Shown here piece by piece: positions 53,374-61,664 of a DNA stretch of 64,000 nt (the stretch's first letter is position 1; every line of letters starts with the position of its first letter). A program made the position numbers and the translations under genes. The notes under the pieces are model-generated. The model was not told where the DNA came from and did no database searches. It saw only the letters and a list, made by a program, of their open reading frames with translations. This stretch comes from Vibrio crassostreae. Its GTDB lineage: Bacteria > Pseudomonadota > Gammaproteobacteria > Enterobacterales > Vibrionaceae. The stretch lies in the NCBI RefSeq assembly GCF_024347415.1, contig NZ_AP025476.1, positions 1,488,001-1,552,000 of the forward strand, read 5' to 3'.

Positions 53374-54384
53374 ATGACGAACAGCATTGATTCAACAAAC
53401 AAGAACGATAATCAAAAGAACATCCCACTATCAAACCATCTAGAGGGTGTTGGGCAAATCGCCTATGGATGTATGGGGCTTGGAGGTGGCTGGAACGACA
53501 ACCCGGTAACGGCGTCTGATGTAGCTCAAACACGTAGCGTAATCGACACAGCACTTGAGTCGGGAATCAACCTGTTTGACCATGCTGATATTTATACCTT
53601 CAGTAAGGCAGAGCAAGCTTTTGGTCAAGCATTACAGCAAGCCCCCGAACTGCGTGACCAGATGTTCATTCAATCCAAGTGTGGTATTCGCTTTGAAGGT
53701 GAGGGCAACGTTGGCCGTTATGATTTTTCGGCAAATTGGGTAAGCCAATCGGTAGAAGGCATTCTGAACCGTTTAAATGCAGAAAAGCTCGACGTGTTGC
53801 TTTTGCATCGTCCTGATCCGTTGATGGAGTTGGATGAACTGGCAAGAACGCTTGAGAACCTGAAAGCTCAAGGCAAGGTGGATTTCTTTGGTGTATCTAA
53901 CATGAACAGTCACCAAATCCAGTATCTACAGTCGGCGCTCGGTCAGCCTATTGTCGCGAACCAAATTGAAATGAGCTTGGCAAAGCTTGATTGGCTTAAT
54001 GATGGCGTGATGATTAACTCGCAAGGGCATCATCAATCTGATTTTGCTGCAGGCACGCTTGAACATTGCCAAATGAAGGGCATTCAATTGCAAGCTTGGG
54101 GCTGCTTGGCACAAGGTCGTTTTGCAGAGCAAGGGCTGTATTCAGAACAAGAGGACGTGAAAAAGACCGCGCATTATGTCGCGCAGTTAGCGAATCAATA
54201 TGGCGTAGAAAGTGAAGCGATTGTGTTGGCGTTTTTACTTCGTCATTCAGCAGGTATTCAGCCTGTCATCGGCACTACGAATCTAAATCGAATCAAGGCG
54301 TCTGCGGTTGCGACTCAGATTAATCTCACTCGTGAAGAGTGGTACAACTTATACGTGTACTCACGTGGTCAGGCGTTGCCATAG
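53374..54384 (+). CDS. aldo/keto reductase (YdhF-like)
   Basis: This 336-residue NADPH-dependent oxidoreductase has the catalytic tetrad: Asp and Tyr in NLFDHADIY, Lys in IQSKCGI and His in LLLHRPDP. The NADPH-binding IQPVIGTTNLNRI lies near the C-terminus. It resembles E. coli YdhF. The N-terminal 25 residues are hydrophilic and rich in Asn, outside the barrel. The substrate is unknown. It is followed three bases later by the HbpS-like gene. Confidence 0.93.
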   Translation: MTNSIDSTNKNDNQKNIPLSNHLEGVGQIAYGCMGLGGGWNDNPVTASDVAQTRSVIDTALESGINLFDHADIYTFSKAEQAFGQALQQAPELRDQMFIQSKCGIRFEGEGNVGRYDFSANWVSQSVEGILNRLNAEKLDVLLLHRPDPLMELDELARTLENLKAQGKVDFFGVSNMNSHQIQYLQSALGQPIVANQIEMSLAKLDWLNDGVMINSQGHHQSDFAAGTLEHCQMKGIQLQAWGCLAQGRFAEQGLYSEQEDVKKTAHYVAQLANQYGVESEAIVLAFLLRHSAGIQPVIGTTNLNRIKASAVATQINLTREEWYNLYVYSRGQALP

Positions 54385-54387
54385 GGG

Positions 54388-54786
54388 ATGAACATGTTGA
54401 ATCAAAAAATCGTACAGCAACTCGTGTACAGCGCACTCGACATTGCAGGGCACAACGACCAGGCCATCGCGGTGAGTGTATGTGATACACATGGTGAACT
54501 GCTAGCGTTCTCCCGAATGGACAACGTCAGCGTTCAAGCGGGTTTGTTGGCTCAGAATAAGGCTTATACCTCTGCTAGAGACAGACAACCGAGTGGTAAC
54601 TTGGGCGCTTGGGCAAGAGAAACAGGCAAAGACCTCAGTTACTGGACCGATTCAAAGATCACTGGCTTCAAAGGTGGTGTTCCAATTGAACATCAAGGGC
54701 AGGTGATTGGCGCTATTGGTATCAGCGGATTGAGTGAAGACGACGATGAAGCATTAGCTGAGAAAGTAATTCGATTGGTGCTTTAA
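54388..54786 (+). CDS. GlcG/HbpS-family protein
   Basis: The 132-residue protein matches the GlcG/HbpS fold: AIAVSVCDTHGELLAFSRMD at residues 26-45, NKAYTSARDR, and VPIEHQGQVIGAIGISG near 99-115. Streptomyces HbpS binds haem; GlcG accompanies glycolate oxidase. Roles elsewhere are unclear. It is cotranscribed with the aldo/keto reductase and may bind a cofactor or small ligand for it; that is inference. Confidence 0.9.
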   Translation: MNMLNQKIVQQLVYSALDIAGHNDQAIAVSVCDTHGELLAFSRMDNVSVQAGLLAQNKAYTSARDRQPSGNLGAWARETGKDLSYWTDSKITGFKGGVPIEHQGQVIGAIGISGLSEDDDEALAEKVIRLVL

Positions 54787-54828
54787 GTACCACTGTTTAC
54801 AAAGTGGCTCTGACATAAGACAGACAAT

Positions 54829-54858
54829 AAAAAACCGATGCACATGCATCGGTTTTTT
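54829..54858 (+). terminator. intrinsic terminator
   Basis: AAAAAACCGATGCA pairs with TGCATCGGTTTTTT around CA, ending the aldo/keto reductase operon; symmetrical enough to serve the convergent tcyP gene too. Confidence 0.88.
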
Positions 54859-54884
54859 TGTTGGTCGAGCTGTTCGATTCAGAA

Positions 54885-56258
54885 TTAAGCGTTTGCTTGT
54901 TCCAAATCTTGTTGCTTGTCTTTCTTACCTAATAGGCGACTTGTGATTGTACCGGCTGTCATCGCACCAGATACGTTAAGCGCTGTACGAGCCATATCGA
55001 TAAGTGGTTCGATAGAGATAAGCAGTGCTGCAATCGTTACTGGAAGGCCCATAGCTGGCAGTACGATAAGTGCTGCGAACGTTGCACCGCCACCCACACC
55101 TGCGATACCAAAAGAGCTAACCGTGATAATTGCAATTAGAGACAGAATGAAGTTAATGTCCATTGGGTCGATACCAACCGTAGGTGCAACCATAACTGCT
55201 AGCATTGCAGGGTAGATACCCGCACAGCCGTTTTGACCAATTGTCGCGCCGAAAGAGGCTGATAGGTTAGCAATTGCTGGTGGCACGTTTAGCTTCGTGA
55301 TTTGAGCTTCAACGTTCAGTGGAATCGTTGCTGCAGAACTACGCGAAGTGAAAGCGAACGTTAGAACAGGCCAGATTTTTTGGAAGTATTCTTTCGGGTT
55401 TACACCAACAAAAGAAACCAACACACCGTGAACAACGAACATCAATAGAATTGCAACGTAAGACGCTACGATGAAACCGAGTAGGCTTAAGATGTCAGAA
55501 GCGCTTGATGTTGCAACTACTTTCGCCATTAATGCTGCGATGCCGTATGGCGTTAGTGCCATGATCATCTTAACTAAGCGCATCACGATAGATTGAGCCG
55601 CTTCAACGAACGTACGAATTGGAGATTCTAGCTCTTCTTTCTCTGCCATTACTTTGCGTGCAGCAATACCCGTTAGCACACCAAAGATAACAACCGCGAT
55701 GATAGACGTAGAGCGAGCGCCCGTTAGGTCTGCAAATGGGTTGGTTGGAATGAAGCTAACCAGCATCTGCGGAATTGTTAGGTCTGAAACGCTGCCAATG
55801 CGGCTTTCTAGCGTTGCGATACGTGCTGTTTCGCGAGCACCTTCTGTTAAACCTTCAGCAGATAGGCCGAACGCTTGAGTCACAATAATACCGACAATCG
55901 CAGAAATCGCTGTGGTTGCTAGCAATACAGAGATTGTGATGCCAGAGATTTTGCCCAGTGAGCCGCCTTTTTCAAGCTTCACTACCGCAGCAATCATTGA
56001 AATCAATACTAATGGCATGATCACCATTTTCAGTAGGCCAACGTAACCACGACCAACAATGTTTACCCAGTCTAGCGTTTCTTTAATAACAGGGTTGCCT
56101 TCACCAAATAGCAGCTGAAGACCTAGGCCGAAAGCACTACCAAAAACTAAACCTAATAGAACTAAGCGCGATAACGTGTTTTCTTTTTTCTGCTGTCCGT
56201 AGAGAAAGAAGAGGATACCAGTGAATACCGCTAAGGCAGCGATAGCTGAAAATGTCAT
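54885..56258 (-). CDS. tcyP: L-cystine / dicarboxylate-type symporter (TcyP/YdjN-like)
   Basis: The 457-residue protein is a DAACS-family sodium-coupled symporter with eight or more membrane segments. It has the substrate-site signatures AFTSRSSAATIPLNVE and ASFGATIGQNGCAGIYPAML. These match the TcyP/YdjN cystine transporters better than glutamate or C4-dicarboxylate carriers, where the serine-rich motif and 'NMDG' differ. AAGGAAAAC precedes the ATG. It is transcribed alone. Confidence 0.88.
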   Translation of the reverse strand: MTFSAIAALAVFTGILFFLYGQQKKENTLSRLVLLGLVFGSAFGLGLQLLFGEGNPVIKETLDWVNIVGRGYVGLLKMVIMPLVLISMIAAVVKLEKGGSLGKISGITISVLLATTAISAIVGIIVTQAFGLSAEGLTEGARETARIATLESRIGSVSDLTIPQMLVSFIPTNPFADLTGARSTSIIAVVIFGVLTGIAARKVMAEKEELESPIRTFVEAAQSIVMRLVKMIMALTPYGIAALMAKVVATSSASDILSLLGFIVASYVAILLMFVVHGVLVSFVGVNPKEYFQKIWPVLTFAFTSRSSAATIPLNVEAQITKLNVPPAIANLSASFGATIGQNGCAGIYPAMLAVMVAPTVGIDPMDINFILSLIAIITVSSFGIAGVGGGATFAALIVLPAMGLPVTIAALLISIEPLIDMARTALNVSGAMTAGTITSRLLGKKDKQQDLEQANA

Positions 56259-56443
56259 TTGTTTTCCTTATGAATTTCTTTGGATCGATAGGGCGCTTAG
56301 ATATATGGGCGCAAATACTGTTAGCTACAGTAGCGACCTGTAACAAAACGTAAAATAAGGAAAAGTAATTAAATAGAACGATAGGTAATATCCACTGAAT
56401 GGAATGAGTGGATATCCAACATTGTGGTGAATAGATGAGCTTT

Positions 56444-57139
56444 TTAGCGATATTTTGCCAATAAATTAAGCATGTCGCTTGACGAGTAAATTTCGATATT
56501 TTGGAAATTATTTTCGAACAATCGAAACAACATGGCTTGTGCGACGTCTTTCGACTGAATCGGGCGCAGGTTTTTGAACTTGCCGAACATAAATGGTGAC
56601 AGCAGAGGAAAGATGCTCTGTAGCAGTTTTTCATCGACTCTTGGTTCTTCTCGTTCACCCACCAGTGGCCCGGGGCGTGCGATGAAAAGTTGCTTGAAGC
56701 CAATACGTTTTAAGTTTTGCTCCATTTGCCCCTTGCAACGAAGGTAGTGCGAATAGGAATCTGGTGAAGCGCCATAGCTAGAAACGACCGCGACGCGTTG
56801 AACCCCAAGAAATTTCATCGACTGAGCGACTTGGCTAACCAGCTCCACATCGATTTTGCGCAGTGCTTCTTTTGATCCTGCCTTTTTCTTAGTCGTACCT
56901 AAGCAGATAACGCCAAGATTTGGCGTGGCTTGGGTATCGTCCCAACTGGTGACTTGCAGGTCGCTGTGAATAAGCGTGTGGAGCTTGTTGGAGTCAAACT
57001 GTGAATTTAGTGCTCTTCGAGATAGGGCATAGATATGATCGACGGCAGGTTCGTCGGTGAGCAGTTTCATCACATGTTGGCCAATTAGCCCAGTAGCACC
57101 AGCCACAACGACCGATGTTTTGTCTCCAGAAATGCTCAT
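56444..57139 (-). CDS. NAD(P)-binding Rossmann-fold protein (atypical short-chain dehydrogenase type)
   Basis: This 231-residue protein opens SVVVAGATGLIGQHVMKLL, a GxxGxxG dinucleotide-binding loop. LGTTKKKAGSKEALRKIDVE and VVSSYGASPDSYSHYLRCKG follow, where Tyr and Lys form a YxxxK-like pair. It resembles bacterial relatives of HTATIP2/TIP30 and semialdehyde-dehydrogenase-like epimerases. The substrate is unknown. It is a single gene upstream of, and parallel to, tcyP. Confidence 0.85.
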   Translation of the reverse strand: MSISGDKTSVVVAGATGLIGQHVMKLLTDEPAVDHIYALSRRALNSQFDSNKLHTLIHSDLQVTSWDDTQATPNLGVICLGTTKKKAGSKEALRKIDVELVSQVAQSMKFLGVQRVAVVSSYGASPDSYSHYLRCKGQMEQNLKRIGFKQLFIARPGPLVGEREEPRVDEKLLQSIFPLLSPFMFGKFKNLRPIQSKDVAQAMLFRLFENNFQNIEIYSSSDMLNLLAKYR

Positions 57140-57776
57140 CCTAACCCCTTACTCGCTTCACAAGTGCTTGTTTAATATAAACAGTGTTTGAATTTTAAGC
57201 GAATAAAAGTTTGATAAATGAGGGGCGAATGCTGAGTGGCTAATGACGTATTTAATATAGAAGGGATCTGAATCCGGTATTGGTTGAGTCTCAAACATAA
57301 CAAAGCCCGCTGGGCGACGGGCTTTGTTACTTGCTTTGCTGCTTACTAGGTGAAGGACAGTGGGATTTTCCTTACCTTTTTGCTGGTTTTCTTACTTGAT
57401 TTATTTGGCTTTCTTTTACTTGAGTTCGGAATCATTACACCTCCCAAATCGCTGTTCTGTTGAGTATTTCTATCGCTTGTGTTTCTTTGTGTAGCGTCAG
57501 TGTTGTGGGAATTCACTGTATGGGTACTTATCAATGGAGAGATTAACAAGTGCTTAAGATAAAGCATAAACGATGCCAAAATGTAAGTTATTGATAAATC
57601 TGTTATCAGAATTGTTGGCGTTATAGGGTTCGTCAATTTGATTGTCAATTTGAGAAAAAACCAACGTGATCTGTCTAAATTAAGAACACTCTCTGCGGTT
57701 TCTAGTACTTAGCCATAGATACGACTCTTCTTAACACGTAAACTGAGTCGTAATTCACATAGACCAAGGACGTGCT
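57140..57776. other. intergenic region with a ten-base-pair hairpin
   Basis: This 637-base gap holds no firm gene. AACAAAGCCC (57299-57308) pairs with GGGCTTTGTT (57319-57328). A 100-codon minus-strand frame (57346-57648) starts with TTG and has a Lys/Ser-rich tail but no ribosome-binding site, and is not accepted. No B12 riboswitch box was found ahead of the cobalamin genes. Confidence 0.5.
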
Positions 57777-58388
57777 ATGAACTTCAAGCTTGATACTCTT
57801 GCTCCCACTCAGATTTATCACCTGATGACACAAACCGTTGTTCCTCGCCCTATTGCGTGGGCATTGACGGAATCTTCTGACCAAGAGTACAACCTAGCGC
57901 CTTTCTCTTATTTCACACCCGTTTCCAGCAATCCACCGCTACTGATGTTGTCGGTCGGGAAGAAGCCATCGGGCGAAATCAAAGATACCACACGTAACGC
58001 CCTTGAAACGGGTAAGCTGGTGATCCATATCGCGTCTTCAAGTTCTGCAGAAATAATGACGGCAACAGCTGCCACTCTCGATCATGGTGATTCTGAAGTA
58101 ACCGCGAATAATATTGAGCTGGTTGAATTTGAGGGCTTTTCTTTACCGAGAGTTAAAGAGTGCGCCGTGGCTTTTGGCTGCACATTGTATGAAGTTAAAG
58201 AAGTCGGTGAAGTACCGCAATGCCTTATCTTTGCTCAAGTTGAACAGGTGTATATCTCTGGAGGTGTGATCGATAAAGAGAGCGAGCGCTTGAAGATTGA
58301 TGCACTAGCACTTGATCCTTTATCTCGACTGGGCGGCGGTGAATACGCGACGCTTTCTAATGTGTTCTCTGTAGCACGCCCTAAATAG
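57777..58388 (+). CDS. flavin reductase-like FMN-binding protein
   Basis: The 203-residue protein matches the flavin-reductase-like split-barrel family: VPRPIAWALTES, YNLAPFSYFTPVSSNPPLLMLSVG as FMN-binding strands, and a conserved late DPLSRLGGGEYATL. Members reduce FMN with NAD(P)H or bind FMN for other oxidoreductions. AAGGACG precedes the ATG. It sits 44 bases ahead of cobT and probably shares its transcript, so it might supply reduced flavin for corrinoid reduction; that is inference. Confidence 0.9.
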   Translation: MNFKLDTLAPTQIYHLMTQTVVPRPIAWALTESSDQEYNLAPFSYFTPVSSNPPLLMLSVGKKPSGEIKDTTRNALETGKLVIHIASSSSAEIMTATAATLDHGDSEVTANNIELVEFEGFSLPRVKECAVAFGCTLYEVKEVGEVPQCLIFAQVEQVYISGGVIDKESERLKIDALALDPLSRLGGGEYATLSNVFSVARPK

Positions 58389-58432
58389 CTTTCCTAACTA
58401 AACCGTACCCAGAATAAGCGTTTATAAAAACT

Positions 58433-59479
58433 ATGTTAGATACCCAATACTCGCAGTACATCCAACACCGTATTGACCAAAAAACCAAGCCACATGGCGC
58501 GCTTGGCTTACTAGAAAAAGTCGCGCATCAACTGGCATTGATTCAGAGCCAAGGCAAACAAGCTGCGGTTGAACACATCGAATTGAATACGCCAAGTATC
58601 ATTATATTTGCTGGCGACCATGGCATAGCAGATGAAGGTGTGAGTATTGCTCCAAGCGCGGTAACACAGCAGATGGTGTTGAACTTCTTAAACGGCGGAG
58701 CGGCGATTAACTGTTTTTGTGCTGTGAACCACATCGATATTACGGTTGTAGATACTGGGATTTTGTTACCAGTCGAATCTGATAGCCCAATGCTGATCTC
58801 TCAGCGTTTAGGTACGCGAACCAATAACTTTGCCAATGAAGCGGCAATGAGTTTAGAAACGGTGGAACGTGGGATTGACCTAGGTAGCGAGCTTGTATCT
58901 AGAACCATTTCTAATGGCACCAATATCATCATGTTTGGTGAAATGGGCATCGGAAATACCAGCAGCGCATCAGCGATCTTAAGTGCATTAGCGAATCGTG
59001 CTGCAGCGGAGTGTGTTGGCCTAGGAACAGGCATCAACAATGAACAGCTTGCACGTAAAGTGGCTGTGGTTGAGCAAGGTGTTGCGCGTTGCAAAGGTTT
59101 AGATGCGACTGAAGTTAAAGATATTAAAGAGGTACTAGCACAAGTCGGCGGTTATGAAATCGTTCAAATGGTCGGTGGTTTCCTTGGTGCTTACCAAAAC
59201 AGAACACCAGTATTAGTCGATGGCTTTATCGTGTCGGTTGCGGCGTATGTCGCGACCTTAATTGAACCGAACTGCCGTGACTATATGATCTTTGCACATC
59301 GCTCTGAAGAGTCAGGGCACAAAATTCTGTTAGAGCTGCTAAGAGCTGAGCCTCTGCTCGATCTTGGATTGAGATTGGGCGAGGGCACTGGTGCAGCTCT
59401 GGCGATGCCAATTATTCGTGCGGCAGCCGAGTTTTATAACAACATGGCGAGCTTCGAAAGCGCTGGAGTCACGGTTTAA
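58433..59479 (+). CDS. cobT: nicotinate-nucleotide-dimethylbenzimidazole phosphoribosyltransferase
   Basis: This 348-residue enzyme makes alpha-ribazole phosphate from nicotinate mononucleotide and dimethylbenzimidazole, activating the lower ligand of cobalamin. Signatures include [35 protein letters not shown] and the C-terminal [12 protein letters not shown] with the catalytic glutamate. Its stop codon overlaps the cobS start (TAATG). Length is close to Salmonella CobT (356). Confidence 0.97.
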   Translation: MLDTQYSQYIQHRIDQKTKPHGALGLLEKVAHQLALIQSQGKQAAVEHIELNTPSIIIFAGDHGIADEGVSIAPSAVTQQMVLNFLNGGAAINCFCAVNHIDITVVDTGILLPVESDSPMLISQRLGTRTNNFANEAAMSLETVERGIDLGSELVSRTISNGTNIIMFGEMGIGNTSSASAILSALANRAAAECVGLGTGINNEQLARKVAVVEQGVARCKGLDATEVKDIKEVLAQVGGYEIVQMVGGFLGAYQNRTPVLVDGFIVSVAAYVATLIEPNCRDYMIFAHRSEESGHKILLELLRAEPLLDLGLRLGEGTGAALAMPIIRAAAEFYNNMASFESAGVTV

Positions 59480-60285
59480 TGAGTGATACTCCAGAAGGAT
59501 CGTTGAAAGATCGAGTCACTTATCAATGGGAGCTGTTTGCGCTGGCGATGGGTTTCTTTTCTCGATTGCCAATGCCAAAGAACACGCCTTATTCAACAGA
59601 GCGAATGAATCGTTCTGGTCGCTACTTTTCAACGGTTGGTTTGTTACTTGGTGTGTTGTGTGGCGGTGTGTTCTTGTTGCTTAATACGGTATTACCGAGT
59701 TCGATTGCCATCTTCTTGATGATGAGTTTCAGCTTAATGCTCACCGGCGCTTTCCATGAAGACGGCTTGACTGACATGGCGGATGGCATCGGTGGCGGTA
59801 TGACACTTGAACGCCGCTTGAACATCATGAAAGACAGCCGAATTGGTACATATGGTGCGTCTGCGCTGATCATGGCATTGCTTGGTAAGTGGGTTCTGCT
59901 GCAAGAGCTCGTCAGCTTGACTGGGGTGTTTATGGTCATCGTGACGAGCTACACCTTTAGCCGAGCGATCGCAGCATCGCTGATTTACGACATGCCTTAT
60001 GTCAGTGATTTGGACACGAGCAAGAGTAAGCCATTGGCCAACAAGCAAACTAAAGGTGAACTTGTCTTTTTATTGTTTGTGGGCGTACTGCCTAGCCTGT
60101 GGTTTGGTCTTGAATTCGCAATGGTTTTATCGGTCGTCGCCTATCTGTTCAGAGCAGGTTTCAAAAAGTGGTTAACGGCTCGAATCGGTGGCTTTACTGG
60201 CGACTGCTTGGGGGCAGCACAGCAGTTGATGGAGTTATTGATTTACCTGGTATTCATTACTGCATTTTACAATGGCTTTCTATAA
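59479..60285 (+). CDS. cobS: adenosylcobinamide-GDP ribazoletransferase (cobalamin synthase)
   Basis: The 268-residue inner-membrane enzyme joins GDP-cobinamide with alpha-ribazole (phosphate). It shows several hydrophobic segments and the family motif FHEDGLTDMADGIGGG, whose acidic residues bind metal, plus DSRIGTYGA and GFTGDCLGAAQQL. It is translationally coupled to cobT. Confidence 0.97.
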   Translation: MSDTPEGSLKDRVTYQWELFALAMGFFSRLPMPKNTPYSTERMNRSGRYFSTVGLLLGVLCGGVFLLLNTVLPSSIAIFLMMSFSLMLTGAFHEDGLTDMADGIGGGMTLERRLNIMKDSRIGTYGASALIMALLGKWVLLQELVSLTGVFMVIVTSYTFSRAIAASLIYDMPYVSDLDTSKSKPLANKQTKGELVFLLFVGVLPSLWFGLEFAMVLSVVAYLFRAGFKKWLTARIGGFTGDCLGAAQQLMELLIYLVFITAFYNGFL

Positions 60286-60294
60286 CGGTTTCCT

Positions 60295-60897
60295 ATGACA
60301 AACACGAATCAAATTAGTCAAACAAGACAGCGAAACAGCTATCTGGTATTGGGCGGGGCTCGTTCAGGTAAGTCGAGTTTTGCAGAGCAACAAGCATTAT
60401 GTGCGTTTGAAGCATGTTCAAATGGACGCCTCAATTATATTGCGACAGCGACGTATCTTGATGACGAAATGCGAGAACGAATCTCGCACCATCAACAACG
60501 TCGTGGAGAACAGTGGATCGAGCATGAAGTACCCGTTGAGTTAGCCGAAAAACTGCAGTCTTTTGAGAAAGAAGATGTGGTGTTGATTGACTGCCTAACA
60601 TTGTGGTTGAACAACGTCATCTTTGAACTGGGTGATGATGCAACCAATGAGCAGATTGAAGCCGTGGTTGAAGTTTTGGTAAAAAGCGTCGAGCAAAGTC
60701 CGGCACAAATTATCATGGTGTCTAATGAGGTCGGTTTAGGTGTGGTGCCACTGGGTAAAGTGTCGCGCTTGTTTGTTGACAATGCTGGGCGAATGAACCA
60801 AGCGCTAGCTCGCGTTGTTGAACGAGTCACTCTGGTCGCAGCAGGGTTACCACTAAGCTTAAAACCATCCAATCACTTGCTTGATACTCAAGCCTAG
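60295..60897 (+). CDS. cobU: adenosylcobinamide kinase / guanylyltransferase
   Basis: The 200-residue bifunctional enzyme phosphorylates and then guanylylates adenosylcobinamide. It has the P-loop GGARSGKSSFAE, the HHQQRRGEQW segment whose histidine (by family knowledge) carries GMP, CLTLWLNN, and SNEVGLGVVP. It starts nine bases after cobS. Confidence 0.97.
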   Translation: MTNTNQISQTRQRNSYLVLGGARSGKSSFAEQQALCAFEACSNGRLNYIATATYLDDEMRERISHHQQRRGEQWIEHEVPVELAEKLQSFEKEDVVLIDCLTLWLNNVIFELGDDATNEQIEAVVEVLVKSVEQSPAQIIMVSNEVGLGVVPLGKVSRLFVDNAGRMNQALARVVERVTLVAAGLPLSLKPSNHLLDTQA

Positions 60898-60906
60898 GTC
60901 ACGCAC

Positions 60907-61524
60907 ATGGTCAATGGAACAACCAAAAACATCTATCTGCTAAGACATGGCAAAGTCGAAGGAAAAGCTGCACTCAATGGTTTATCTGATGTATTGGTGA
61001 GCCCTGAGCTTCAAGAACAGATATGTCAGGCGCTTGCTACACAAGACATTACCTTTGATAGCGTGGTTACCTCGCCATTAAGACGATGTGGTGGTCTCGC
61101 GAGCTTGTATGCAGAGCGTATGTCTGTGCCTTTGTCGGTTGCACCTGGCTTTCAGGAAATGAACTTCGGTGAAGTCGATGGTGTCCCATTTGATGAACTT
61201 GAAGACAAGTGGGGAATGCTAGAAACCTTTTGGCAAAACCCAGCAAATCATCAATTGACTGGCGCAGAAAGTTTACAGAGCTTCCACGACAGAGTAACTC
61301 AAGCTTGGTCGCAACTTTTGAACAATCCAAGTGACAATATATTGTTGGTTACTCATGGTGGTGTGATTCGTATTCTGTTAGCGGAATGCCTTGATATCGA
61401 TTGGAAAAATCCGAGTTTGTACTCGAAGTTATCGATAGAAAACGCGTCGATAACTCATATTCAAATCACTCAGTTTGCACAGAGTGTTATCAGCGTTAAA
61501 TCGATAGGGCTGCCTGTTCTCTGA
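60907..61524 (+). CDS. cobC: histidine phosphatase, probable alpha-ribazole phosphatase
   Basis: This 205-residue phosphoglycerate-mutase-type phosphatase has the phospho-histidine motif LLRHGKV, a second arginine in SPLRRCGGLA, Glu in FQEMNFGEVDG and the second catalytic histidine in LLVTHGGVIR. Location directly after cobU, nine bases away, identifies it as the CobC-type enzyme that removes phosphate from alpha-ribazole phosphate or cobalamin phosphate. It closes the cob operon. Confidence 0.92.
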   Translation: MVNGTTKNIYLLRHGKVEGKAALNGLSDVLVSPELQEQICQALATQDITFDSVVTSPLRRCGGLASLYAERMSVPLSVAPGFQEMNFGEVDGVPFDELEDKWGMLETFWQNPANHQLTGAESLQSFHDRVTQAWSQLLNNPSDNILLVTHGGVIRILLAECLDIDWKNPSLYSKLSIENASITHIQITQFAQSVISVKSIGLPVL

Positions 61525-61555
61525 GTGTTCAAAAAACACAGTTTAAGAATTAACA

Positions 61556-61593
61556 ATCTATTAGATCTGTAAATAGACACAGATCTAATAGAT
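61556..61593. other. perfect 15-base-pair hairpin between cobC and the oligoendopeptidase gene
   Basis: ATCTATTAGATCTGT (61556-61570) pairs perfectly with ACAGATCTAATAGAT (61579-61593) around an 8-base loop. No T-run follows, so it is not a classic terminator. It may be an mRNA-end or processing structure. Confidence 0.7.
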
Positions 61594-61664
61594 CGAAATA
61601 TAAAGCGGCGCTCACAGCCGTTATACCTGATTGGTATTACTACCTACGTGAAAGGAATTTAGTC

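Noticed and set aside
56137..56703. 188-codon minus-strand frame overlapping the end of the Rossmann-fold gene and the start of tcyP
   Set aside because: It overlaps two clear genes in another frame and its product has no coherent hydrophobic or domain pattern.
57346..57648. 100-codon minus-strand open frame with a Lys/Ser-rich tail
   Set aside because: TTG start, no ribosome-binding site, low-complexity composition and no recognisable domain. Kept only as a remark in the gap entry.
57389..57776. Cobalamin riboswitch ahead of the cob operon
   Set aside because: No B12-box sequence or suitable multi-stem structure was found between 57140 and 57776.
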